From Acidobacteriota bacterium (lineage in GTDB: Bacteria > Acidobacteriota > Blastocatellia > Pyrinomonadales > Pyrinomonadaceae): a stretch of DNA of 5,701 nt. Each line of letters begins with the position of its first letter. Within the stretch, counting starts at the first letter, position 1. Below are positions 1 through 5,483 of the stretch, one piece after another. The stretch is from contig JAEZIT010000036.1 in assembly GCA_023436495.1 (NCBI GenBank), forward strand, positions 1 through 5,701, written 5' to 3'. The translations under genes were made by a program, and so were the position numbers. Below the pieces are notes generated by a model. It was given only the letters and a program-made list of their open reading frames with translations. It did no database searches and was not told where the DNA came from.

Positions 1-1
1 G

Positions 2-301
2 TATCAATCGAAGGGCGACGACGGATTTTTTATCTGCCGCGATGTTCGCCCGTTCTGGTTATGGCTGTCCGAGGTGCTTCGAAGCATCAACCTCGGTGCG
101 TGGATGTACCTTCTTCCGGGTATAAGCCGCCATCCTGTCGAGCCCGAAAGCCTGATAGTAAATACAAGGGTCGCGAGACTATTTCCGCTGCAGATCTTTC
201 ACCTGCTGGGTTTCAGAAAACGGCGCTGGGCCGAGCATCGTCTCGTTGTCAGCCGGCGAAGGCACGATACCGCAGGCCCGTTCACCGCAAAACGAGCGTG
301 A
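2..301 (+). CDS. 3' end of an unrecognised protein (partial, N-terminus outside window)
   Basis: The frame is open from the left edge and ends at TGA 299-301, giving about 99 C-terminal residues. I do not recognise the family. The visible part has an aromatic and hydrophobic stretch (FWLWLSEVL, then LGAWMYLLPG), a proline-rich turn (HPVEPES), a second hydrophobic patch (VARLFPLQIFHLLGF) and a strongly basic tail (RKRRW, SRRRH, ending TAKRA). These could be amphipathic or membrane-associated helices, but no catalytic motif can be named. The stop lies only 3 bp before the ATG of the GCS2-CBS gene, so the two are probably co-transcribed and translationally coupled. A competing open frame at 61-336 is rich in Arg, Ser and Pro and looks like a shadow. 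The gene is likely real; its function is unknown. Confidence 0.6.
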   Translation, partial: YQSKGDDGFFICRDVRPFWLWLSEVLRSINLGAWMYLLPGISRHPVEPESLIVNTRVARLFPLQIFHLLGFRKRRWAEHRLVVSRRRHDTAGPFTAKRA

Positions 302-304
302 AAA

Positions 305-2239
305 ATGGGAGACAAAAGCGTAACAGGCGATTATGACGAACAAAGGCTGCGGCAATTCACACGGGCGGTCCTGAACGACCTGGAAGCGCTGGAAAAGATG
401 TTGGCGGCGGGTATGTTCGAGGACGACGTACTTAGGATAGGCGCCGAGCAGGAAATGTTCCTTGTGGATTCCGCGATGCATCCGGCGCCGCTGGTCACCG
501 AGGTGATTCAGGAAGCCAAAGACGGGCGGCTGACGACGGAGATCGGGCGGTTCAACCTTGAGGCGAACCTGACGCCGCGTGTTTTCGAGGGGAACGCGCT
601 CGCCGGAATGGAAACGGAGCTGCACGAAATAATCGGAAAGGTCCGGCGGGCGGCGGCAAAATTCAAAGGCGACGTCGTGCTGGCGGGAATTCTGCCGACG
701 ATCGAGGCATCGGACCTGACCCACAAGAACCTGACGCCCGATCCGAGATATCTGGAGATCGACCGCGTCGTTTCGAAGCTGCACGGCAAGGACAGGATCA
801 TACAGATCCAGGGCCTCGATCAACTTCAATTAGTACTTCAGGACACCTTCATCGAATTCTGCAATACGAGTTTTCAGATACATCTGCAGGCCGGGATCAG
901 CGGGTTTGTCGAGCATTACAATTGGGCGCAGATGATATCGGCGCCGGTGCTGGCGCCGGCGGTGAATTCGCCGCTGCTGCTGAACCACAGGTTGTGGCAA
1001 GAGACGCGCGTTGCGCTTTTCCAATGCGCTACGGATACGCGTTCATCGACGCACAAGGAGCGGAACCAGACGCCTCGGGTGAATTTCGGAGACCGATGGA
1101 TGGACGATTCGATGATCGACGCCCTGCACGAAGACGCAGTGCGGTTCAGGATCATATTGACACGCGAAATAGAGGAAGACGCGCTCGACGTGCTGTCGAA
1201 GGGACGCATTCCGCAGCTGTCCGCGTGGCGGCTGCACAACGGGACGATCTGGCGATGGAACCGGCCGTGCTACGGGATCATGAACGGCAGGGCAGGGTTG
1301 AGGATAGAAGCGAGATTTCTGCCATCGGGGCCGTCTGTCGCGGACGAGATGGCGAACGCGGCGTTTTTCCTGGGACTGCTGATGGCGCTGCCGAAGGAAT
1401 TCGGCGACGTGCGAAAGCTTGTGCCGTTCGATGCGGCGAAGACGAATTTCTTTAACGCGGCGAGGTACGGCCTCGGAAGCCAGTTCACGTGGGTCGATGG
1501 GCGTCAGTGGCGTGCCGGGCGGCTGATCCTGGAAGAACTGCTGCCGAGAGCGCGTGAAGGCCTGCGTGCGGCAAAGATCGACGATGCGGACGCAGAAAGG
1601 CTTTTGGGCATTCTGGAAGAACGCGTTCGTGCGGAAAAGACAGGCGCGAAATGGATGATCGATTCGATCGGCAATATGGACCCGCGGGCGAAGCTAAACG
1701 TGCGGATGCGGACGCTGACCGGAGCAATGAAGGCCAATCAGGTCAAGGGAAAACCGATGCATACTTGGAAGCTGGCGGAAATACCGGCGCGTTCGGAATG
1801 GATCGACAATTACAAAACGGTCGGGCAATTCATGGCAACGGACCTTTTCACGGTGCGGCCGGAAGACGTGCTGGACCTGGCGGCAAGCCTGATGCATTGG
1901 CGGCACGTGCGGCATGTTCCCGTGGAAGACGACAAAGGGGAACTCGTCGGAATGATCACGCACAGGCATTTGCTGCGGCTGTTCGCGACAGGCAAGGCCG
2001 CGGGCCCATGCGACCTGGTGGTCCGCGATGTGATGCGAAAAGAGCTGATAACGGCGACGCCCGAGATGCCGACGCTAGAGGCGCTGAATCTGATGAGGGA
2101 GAAAAACATCGGGTGCCTGCCGATCGTGCGCGGAACGAAGCTGGTCGGTATATTGACGGCTTATGATTTTCTGACGGTATCGACGAAATTGTTCGAGGAG
2201 AGGCTTTCGAAAGTGGTCTCGGCACCGAAAGCCAAGTGA
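305..2239 (+). CDS. GCS2-family carboxylate-amine ligase fused to a C-terminal CBS-domain pair
   Basis: The 644-residue protein has two parts. Residues about 40-480 match the glutamate-cysteine ligase type 2 family (ATP-dependent gamma-glutamyl or carboxylate-amine ligases). They show GAEQEMFLVD (46-55), the E-R-F-N-L-E-A-N type segment (79-88), a Q-I-H loop (191-193) and R-I-E-A-R-F-L-P (333-340), in the order expected for the ATP/Mg and substrate sites. Residues about 505-625 form two CBS motifs, the first beginning VGQFMATDLFTVRPED and ending in VGMITHRHLLRLF, the second beginning VRDVMRKELITATPEM and ending in VGILTAYDFL. CBS pairs usually bind adenine nucleotides, so allosteric control by energy state is a reasonable inference. 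True glutamate-cysteine ligase activity is not proven; many GCS2 homologues use other amines. The ATG lies 3 bp after the previous stop, with only a weak AACGAG upstream, which suggests translational coupling. It is probably cytoplasmic, as no signal or membrane segment is seen. Confidence 0.88.
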   Translation: MGDKSVTGDYDEQRLRQFTRAVLNDLEALEKMLAAGMFEDDVLRIGAEQEMFLVDSAMHPAPLVTEVIQEAKDGRLTTEIGRFNLEANLTPRVFEGNALAGMETELHEIIGKVRRAAAKFKGDVVLAGILPTIEASDLTHKNLTPDPRYLEIDRVVSKLHGKDRIIQIQGLDQLQLVLQDTFIEFCNTSFQIHLQAGISGFVEHYNWAQMISAPVLAPAVNSPLLLNHRLWQETRVALFQCATDTRSSTHKERNQTPRVNFGDRWMDDSMIDALHEDAVRFRIILTREIEEDALDVLSKGRIPQLSAWRLHNGTIWRWNRPCYGIMNGRAGLRIEARFLPSGPSVADEMANAAFFLGLLMALPKEFGDVRKLVPFDAAKTNFFNAARYGLGSQFTWVDGRQWRAGRLILEELLPRAREGLRAAKIDDADAERLLGILEERVRAEKTGAKWMIDSIGNMDPRAKLNVRMRTLTGAMKANQVKGKPMHTWKLAEIPARSEWIDNYKTVGQFMATDLFTVRPEDVLDLAASLMHWRHVRHVPVEDDKGELVGMITHRHLLRLFATGKAAGPCDLVVRDVMRKELITATPEMPTLEALNLMREKNIGCLPIVRGTKLVGILTAYDFLTVSTKLFEERLSKVVSAPKAK

Positions 2240-2242
2240 AAC

Positions 2243-2248
2243 AGGAGG
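2243..2248 (+). promoter_or_regulatory. Strong Shine-Dalgarno for the DUF5335-like gene
   Basis: AGGAGG lies 4 nt before the ATG at 2253, within the 13-bp gap after the GCS2-CBS stop. It fixes that start and supports independent translation initiation within the same transcript. Confidence 0.8.
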
Positions 2249-2252
2249 ACGA

Positions 2253-2585
2253 ATGGACAAAGCAAAAAAAGAACATTTGTGGCCGCCTTTATTGAAATAT
2301 TACAGCGAACAGAACGCCGGAAGGCCGACGCGATTGGGCGTCTTCGAATCGGGCGAAGGGGACCTGAACGACCTTTGGATAGAGGACGGGCTGCCGCTGA
2401 CGGGGATCGACGTAGATCCGAAGAACATAGCTCCGACGATCGAGATCGTTCTCGGGAATTACACGCATGTCGTGAAGGCGGTACGGAGCGTCGAGATCCG
2501 CTTATCGGCGGACGGCGAAGAGGACGGATTGAACGTGACGGACCTCGGCGGCAAGACGACGATACTTCGGTTCGAGAACGATTAG
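2253..2585 (+). CDS. DUF5335-like small protein
   Basis: This 110-residue, acidic and apparently soluble protein shows the layout I associate with the DUF5335 family: an N-terminal helix ending in a W-P-P-L-L type segment (10-14), G-R-P-T-R-L-G-V (23-30), the core LPLTGIDVD (47-55), T-I-E-I-V-L-G (62-68), a His-containing THVVKAV segment (71-77) and a C-terminal strand GGKTTILRFE (99-108). DUF5335 proteins have no established biochemical role, so none is given. It has a strong ribosome-binding site and starts 13 bp after the GCS2-CBS stop, so it most likely shares that transcript. No signal peptide, membrane segment or metal motif is visible. The gene is confident; the family assignment rests on recall of the pattern and is moderate. 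Confidence 0.75.
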   Translation: MDKAKKEHLWPPLLKYYSEQNAGRPTRLGVFESGEGDLNDLWIEDGLPLTGIDVDPKNIAPTIEIVLGNYTHVVKAVRSVEIRLSADGEEDGLNVTDLGGKTTILRFEND

Positions 2586-2587
2586 AG

Positions 2588-2603
2588 TGCGAAGATTTTC
2601 GCA
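2588..2603. repeat. Perfect hairpin just after the DUF5335-like gene
   Basis: TGCGAA (2588-2593), a 4-nt GATT loop, and TTCGCA (2598-2603) form a perfect 6-bp stem beginning 2 nt after the TAG stop. No run of T follows, so it is not a classical intrinsic terminator. It may be a weak attenuating or transcript-end structure, or a protein-binding palindrome. The same motif recurs further along this gap. Confidence 0.5.
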
Positions 2604-2641
2604 GAACGGCTTATTAATACACGGCCGTAACCTTGAAAATT

Positions 2642-2661
2642 TGCGAAATTCGCCTGCGAAA
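2642..2661. repeat. Repeated TGCGAAA / TTCGC motifs in the intergenic gap
   Basis: TGCGAAA occurs at 2642-2648 and again at 2655-2661, with TTCGC at 2649-2653 between them. The first copy and the TTCGC make an 11-bp odd palindrome, GCGAA-A-TTCGC (2643-2653). Together with the hairpin at 2588-2603 this makes five copies in both orientations within 74 bp. No convincing -35/-10 pair could be placed in this 142-bp gap, though TTGAAA at 2633-2638 could be a -35 element. Confidence 0.4.
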
Positions 2662-2714
2662 GCCCGAAGTGAGCGGCTGCAAGAAAGGGAATGGATATTG
2701 CATTTGCAGCGAGC

Positions 2715-2720
2715 GGAGGA
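2715..2720 (+). promoter_or_regulatory. Shine-Dalgarno that decides the start of the LDH-like gene
   Basis: GGAGGA lies 7 nt before an in-frame GTG at 2728. The upstream in-frame GTG at 2587 has no such site, so this element places the start at 2728 and gives a protein of typical family length. Confidence 0.75.
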
Positions 2721-2727
2721 ACTTATC

Positions 2728-3687
2728 GTGATCGACGAATTTCAGACAAGCAGGCGACAAAATACAGGTTACGGACGGGTGGCGCTCATCGGCTGCAGAT
2801 TTACGTCAGCGGCCGATGTTTATGCGCTGCTGTCGGGCGGATTTGTCCGGGAAGCGCTGCTGATCGGTGACGGGCGGGAAAAACTGCTGAAGGAACTGAA
2901 CGACCTGCAGAGGTTTGTGCCGCCGCCGTCGACGGCCCGCGTAAGGTGCGGCGAGATCTCCGAGACTGCGGGGTTTGACATCGCAATAATCGGCGTCGGA
3001 TCTTATGCGGACGAGGGCGAAACGCGGCTGCACCTGATCGGGAGGAACTCGGCGGAAGCGATCGCGGCCGTCGAACAACTGCAGGCGGCGGGATTTGACG
3101 GTGTGATCGTTATCTCGACAGAGCCTGTCGATGTGATCGCGCAGCTTGCTCAGGAACGGACAGGATATAACGCCGCGAAACTGATCGGCATAGGGACGTA
3201 TCCGCCCGATTCGGACTTTGAGAACCTTGCAGGAACGGAGGCCGTGAGGCCGGTCGCACATTGGTGCACGGCGAGCCCTTTCGGGCCGCAATATTTCGAT
3301 AATTGTGAGCCCGGATGCCCTCGATTTGCGGGCGTGATGCGTGCTAGAGTATTCGGCGGGGAGAGCGTATCGCCGGCGGCGCGGCTGCAGGCGGATTCGC
3401 TCGCGACGTGTATCACAAAAATTTGCGAAGCGGTCCTATGCGACGGCCGCGAAGTGCTGCCTATTTCGACGATCGCTGCCGGCGAATACGGCCTGTCCGG
3501 TGTTTATATGACCCTTCCGGCCGTAGTAGGCAGGAACGGCGTCGAACAGATAATTCAGATGCCGATGGACGAAGGGAATCTTGAGGCGCTTCATAAATCG
3601 GCAGACCTGCACAAGCAGGCGACGGTCGAGCTGGCGAAATACGGCCAGAGAATAAATCCCGCGACGCCTGCCGGAGGCGAACAATGA
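2728..3687 (+). CDS. Lactate/malate dehydrogenase-fold protein, probably catalytically degenerate
   Basis: The 319-residue product, from GTG 2728, matches the L-lactate/malate dehydrogenase family in length and over its whole course: an N-terminal Rossmann start (RVALIGCRFTSAADVYALL, 17-35), the loop GETRLHLIGRN (97-107), VISTEPVDV (128-136), and a well-kept C-terminal half (VLPIS, AGEYGL, LPAVVGRNGVEQII, 243-276). Key residues look lost. The GxGxxG loop reads GCRFTS (22-27). The acidic residue after the second strand, which normally binds the NAD ribose, reads Gly in LLIGDG. By eye alignment the family's Asn140 is Glu132, the Asp168/Arg171 segment reads PPDSDFE (159-165), and the GEHG catalytic His motif is absent in CTASPFG (180-186). 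The Arg of GETR (Arg109 in LDH numbering) is kept. I infer a non-catalytic paralogue, perhaps a binding or regulatory protein. The stop overlaps the start of the stress-protein gene (ATGA), indicating coupled expression. Confidence 0.82.
   Translation: MIDEFQTSRRQNTGYGRVALIGCRFTSAADVYALLSGGFVREALLIGDGREKLLKELNDLQRFVPPPSTARVRCGEISETAGFDIAIIGVGSYADEGETRLHLIGRNSAEAIAAVEQLQAAGFDGVIVISTEPVDVIAQLAQERTGYNAAKLIGIGTYPPDSDFENLAGTEAVRPVAHWCTASPFGPQYFDNCEPGCPRFAGVMRARVFGGESVSPAARLQADSLATCITKICEAVLCDGREVLPISTIAAGEYGLSGVYMTLPAVVGRNGVEQIIQMPMDEGNLEALHKSADLHKQATVELAKYGQRINPATPAGGEQ
3673..3677 (+). promoter_or_regulatory. Shine-Dalgarno of the universal stress protein gene
   Basis: GGAGG inside the last codons of the upstream gene lies 6 nt before the ATG at 3684. 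It supports that start despite the 4-bp overlap. Confidence 0.7.
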
Positions 3688-4124
3688 AGATATTAGTTGC
3701 GACGGACGGTTCTGTTTACAGCTCCGCGGCCGTCGATCATTTGTGCCACAGGGTCCTTAAACCCGGGGACGAGGTCTTAACGGTTTCGGTCGTCGAGGCA
3801 ATGGCCCACGTGGTCGGAGCGCCGTTCGGGGTCGTTGACGAATATTATTCGAACGTAATGGCCGAGCGGAACGAAACAGCGGAGAAGACGGCACACGCAG
3901 CGGCGGCCAAGATCGGGTCGGCCGTGGCGGGAGTTTCGGTGTCGGAAAACGTCCTGTTGGGTTCGCCAGCGCGTGCGATCGTCGAAGAGGCCGAAAGATT
4001 CGGCGCGGAGCTGATAGTGGTCGGTTCGCATGGTGCGGGATTCTGGGAACGGATGCTCATTGGATCGGTGTCGCAAGCGGTCACGAGCCACGCTGCGTGT
4101 TCCGTACTTGTTGTCAGAAAATAG
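3684..4124 (+). CDS. Universal stress protein, UspA family, ATP-binding type
   Basis: At 146 residues this is a normal single-domain Usp. It opens with the classical strand MKILVATDGS (1-10), whose Asp8 normally contacts the adenine nucleotide, has VLLGSPARAIVEEAE (90-104) before the last helix, and carries an exact G-2X-G-9X-G-S motif (Gly114, Gly117, Gly127, Ser128). This is the signature of Usp proteins that bind ATP, as opposed to the UspA type that does not. Such proteins are cytoplasmic dimers tied to starvation, hypoxia or redox stress; the exact role here is unknown. The ATG overlaps the stop of the LDH-like gene (ATGA), so the two should be made together. A Crp/Fnr regulator gene follows 57 bp later, which fits a stress or oxygen-response setting. 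It is co-directional, and no clear terminator separates them. Confidence 0.93.
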   Translation: MKILVATDGSVYSSAAVDHLCHRVLKPGDEVLTVSVVEAMAHVVGAPFGVVDEYYSNVMAERNETAEKTAHAAAAKIGSAVAGVSVSENVLLGSPARAIVEEAERFGAELIVVGSHGAGFWERMLIGSVSQAVTSHAACSVLVVRK

Positions 4125-4146
4125 TTTAAAGGAACGGACGGCTATG

Positions 4147-4160
4147 TTAATATTTGTTAA
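4147..4160. promoter_or_regulatory. TTAA-N6-TTAA palindrome upstream of the Crp/Fnr gene
   Basis: TTAA (4147-4150), TATTTG, TTAA (4157-4160) has the 4-N6-4 two-fold geometry of Crp/Fnr-family operators and differs from the FNR half-site TTGA at one base. It is close to the dehalobox TTAAT-N4-ATTAA bound by CprK-type members. It sits 21 bp before the ATG at 4182. AT-rich palindromes also occur by chance, and this one may overlap a -10 element, so the call is tentative. Confidence 0.3.
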
Positions 4161-4181
4161 AAGCCGAACCAGCTCAATCCT

Positions 4182-4913
4182 ATGAGAGTTCTTGATACAT
4201 TCAAGACCCAGAACAAATGCCAAGATTGCAGTTTGCGGTCAAAGGAATTCTTCTGCAGTTTATCAGCGGAAAGCCTCCGCGAATTTGAAGCTCTCAAGAT
4301 CACGAACATTTACCCGAAAGGCTCGACCCTTTTCATCGAAAGCCAGCCGGCGAACGGCGTTTTCATGATATGCCAGGGCCGGGTCAAGCTGACGACGTAT
4401 TCGCGGGACGGCAAAGCGCTGATCCTTCGGATAGCCGGACCGGGCGAGGTGCTCGGCCTGAGCGCCACGGTTTCGGAAGCGGCCCATGAAACGACGGCCG
4501 AGGTGATGGAACCGTGCCAGGTGAATTTCGTCCGAAAGGCGGATTTTCTTAAATTCATCGCGCAGAACGCCGAGGCCGGATTCAGCGCCGTCCGGCAGAT
4601 CAGCCAAAATTACCACAAGGCCCACACGCAGATATGCTCACTCGGGCTGTCGGCGTCGGTCGCGGACAAGCTGGCGAAACTGTTCCTTGAATGGAGCGAG
4701 AACACTACGCCGAACGGCGCCGTGCGGCTGAAAATGACCTTCACACACGAAGAGATAGCCGAGATGATCGGGACGTCCCGCGAAACGGTCACGCGCCTGC
4801 TGAAGCATTTTCGCGAACAGGACCTTATCACGGTCAAGGGTTCGGACCTTTACATACACGACCGCGACCGGTTGGAAGCCACGATCGGCACTCGCCCTAA
4901 TCTTCGCCGATAA
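4182..4913 (+). CDS. Crp/Fnr-family transcriptional regulator with FNR-like cysteines
   Basis: The 243-residue protein has the full Crp/Fnr layout. A short N-terminal region holds Cys13, Cys16 and Cys25. A cyclic-nucleotide-binding-like beta barrel spans about 28-125 (PKGSTLFIESQPANGVFMICQGRVKL, then GPGEVLGLSATV). A long dimer helix lies at about 130-160. The winged helix-turn-helix is at about 186-235 (FTHEEIAEMIGTSRETVTRLLKHF). Cys112 aligns with FNR Cys122, so Cys13/16/25/112 could ligate an oxygen-labile [4Fe-4S] cluster, although the spacing C-x2-C-x8-C differs from E. coli FNR (x2, x5). The cAMP-binding Arg-Ser pair of CRP is absent. The recognition helix has Arg200, Glu201 and Arg205, the pattern by which CRP reads TGTGA. 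No clear Shine-Dalgarno precedes the ATG. The proposed role is an oxygen or redox sensor that binds TGTGA-type sites; such sites lie just downstream. Confidence 0.92.
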   Translation: MRVLDTFKTQNKCQDCSLRSKEFFCSLSAESLREFEALKITNIYPKGSTLFIESQPANGVFMICQGRVKLTTYSRDGKALILRIAGPGEVLGLSATVSEAAHETTAEVMEPCQVNFVRKADFLKFIAQNAEAGFSAVRQISQNYHKAHTQICSLGLSASVADKLAKLFLEWSENTTPNGAVRLKMTFTHEEIAEMIGTSRETVTRLLKHFREQDLITVKGSDLYIHDRDRLEATIGTRPNLRR

Positions 4914-4914
4914 A

Positions 4915-4930
4915 GGTGATGCACGTCACA
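4915..4930. promoter_or_regulatory. CRP-type operator just after the Crp/Fnr gene
   Basis: GGTGA-TGCACG-TCACA starts 2 bp after the regulator's stop codon. The core GTGA-N6-TCAC is a perfect palindrome, and 9 of the 10 half-site bases match TGTGA/TCACA. It lies upstream of the stand-alone effector-domain gene (ATG 5016). A possible -10, TAAATA at 4964-4969, would put the operator centre near -53, which is not a standard class I or II position. Confidence 0.6.
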
Positions 4931-4943
4931 TCGCGGTGTGACG
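4924..4943. repeat. 7-bp inverted repeat overlapping the operator
   Basis: CGTCACA (4924-4930), a 6-nt spacer, and TGTGACG (4937-4943) form a perfect inverted repeat. It adds a third TGTGA half-site 11 bp from the previous one, about one helical turn. In RNA it could form a stem after the regulator's stop, but no T-run follows, so a classical terminator is not supported. Confidence 0.6.
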
Positions 4944-4989
4944 CCCGTCCTAAATCCCCGATCTAAATAATGAAAAAATGGCAATGAAC

Positions 4990-5006
4990 CTGCTTTTTAT
5001 AAGCAG
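4990..5006. repeat. Hairpin immediately upstream of the effector-domain gene
   Basis: CTGCTT (4990-4995), loop TTTAT, and AAGCAG (5001-5006) form a perfect 6-bp stem ending 9 nt before the ATG at 5016, where a ribosome-binding site would sit. It could limit or tune initiation, or be a protein-binding palindrome. It also contains TATAAG (4998-5003), so a -10 role is an alternative. Confidence 0.45.
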
Positions 5007-5015
5007 TACGGAACG

Positions 5016-5483
5016 ATGCCATCAGAAAGATCTACAGCCACAGCCGCCGTATACTCCGGGTCGCTGCTCGCGGGCCGGCTGATCGAACTGATGGACGAGG
5101 CCGCCCAGGCCGAACTGGTCCGTGCGGGACGCAGCCAGATACTTGATAAGGGTTCGCTGGTGCTGACGCGGGGCGAGAGGCCGAACGGCATTTTTATATT
5201 GGACGAAGGGCGCGCAAAGGTTCTATTCAAAGACGAACCCGAACGCAGCGTGCGATTTATGGAAAGCGGTGAGATCGCGGCACTTACGGAAACGCTTGCT
5301 GACAAGCCAGTCTCGTACGATCTCGAAACCGAAACGGCGTGCCGGATCACCGTCATTAGCGGCGAGGATCTGGAAAGGATATTGAAAAATAGCCCTGACG
5401 CGTCGTTCGGGCTTGCCAAGCTATTAAGCGAGAACTTTCTCGAGAGTTTTGAGAGCCTTCGGCAGCAGCCGGCGGAGATGTGA
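5016..5483 (+). CDS. Stand-alone Crp-type effector (cNMP-binding-like) domain lacking a DNA-binding domain
   Basis: The 155-residue protein matches only the first half of a Crp/Fnr regulator. A leader covers about 1-28. The beta barrel covers about 35-125, with KGSLVLTRGERPNGIFILDEGRAKVL-like strands and a turn SGEIAALTETLADKPVSYD. A helix at about 126-150 (FGLAKLLSENFLESFESLRQ) corresponds to the dimer helix. The protein then stops, with no helix-turn-helix. The cAMP-binding Arg-Ser pair is absent, and its only cysteine is Cys109, so no FNR-like cluster is expected. Only 96 bp separate its stop from the next start and they hold an operator, so the missing domain is not hidden by a frameshift. 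An in-frame stop at 4971-4973 rules out an upstream start; the Shine-Dalgarno is weak. It could be a sensor module or a partner that forms heterodimers with the upstream regulator; both ideas are inference. Confidence 0.85.
   Translation: MPSERSTATAAVYSGSLLAGRLIELMDEAAQAELVRAGRSQILDKGSLVLTRGERPNGIFILDEGRAKVLFKDEPERSVRFMESGEIAALTETLADKPVSYDLETETACRITVISGEDLERILKNSPDASFGLAKLLSENFLESFESLRQQPAEM

Noticed and set aside
61..336. Alternative plus-strand frame at the left edge
   Set aside because: Its composition (Arg, Ser, Pro, Lys rich) is unlike a folded protein and it runs past the GCS2-CBS start. The frame ending at 301 has a hydrophobic pattern and stops 3 bp before the next gene.
179..829. 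Minus-strand open frame of 216 residues
   Set aside because: It lies antisense to the end of the first gene and the strongly supported GCS2 domain, is rich in Arg, Gln and His, and shows no recognisable motif; it is typical of antisense shadows in GC-rich coding DNA.
922..1455. Plus-strand open frame of 177 residues within the GCS2 domain
   Set aside because: It is an out-of-frame shadow inside a well-conserved domain, dominated by Arg and Ala.
1651..2166. Plus-strand open frame of 171 residues within the GCS2-CBS gene
   Set aside because: It is an out-of-frame shadow over the CBS pair, with an Arg/Gly/Asp-rich low-complexity composition and no motif.
2587..2727. Longer N-terminus for the LDH-like protein, starting at GTG 2587
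   Set aside because: It would add 47 residues with no family match and no ribosome-binding site, while GTG 2728 has GGAGGA 7 nt upstream and gives the usual family length.
3301..3320. TGTGA within the LDH-like gene as a possible Crp-type site
   Set aside because: The partner half-site is missing (ATGCC instead of TCACA at the right spacing) and it lies within coding sequence.
4924..4943. Intrinsic terminator after the Crp/Fnr gene
   Set aside because: The 7-bp stem is real but is followed by GCCCGTCC rather than a T-run, and its arms are CRP-type half-sites, so an operator role explains it better.
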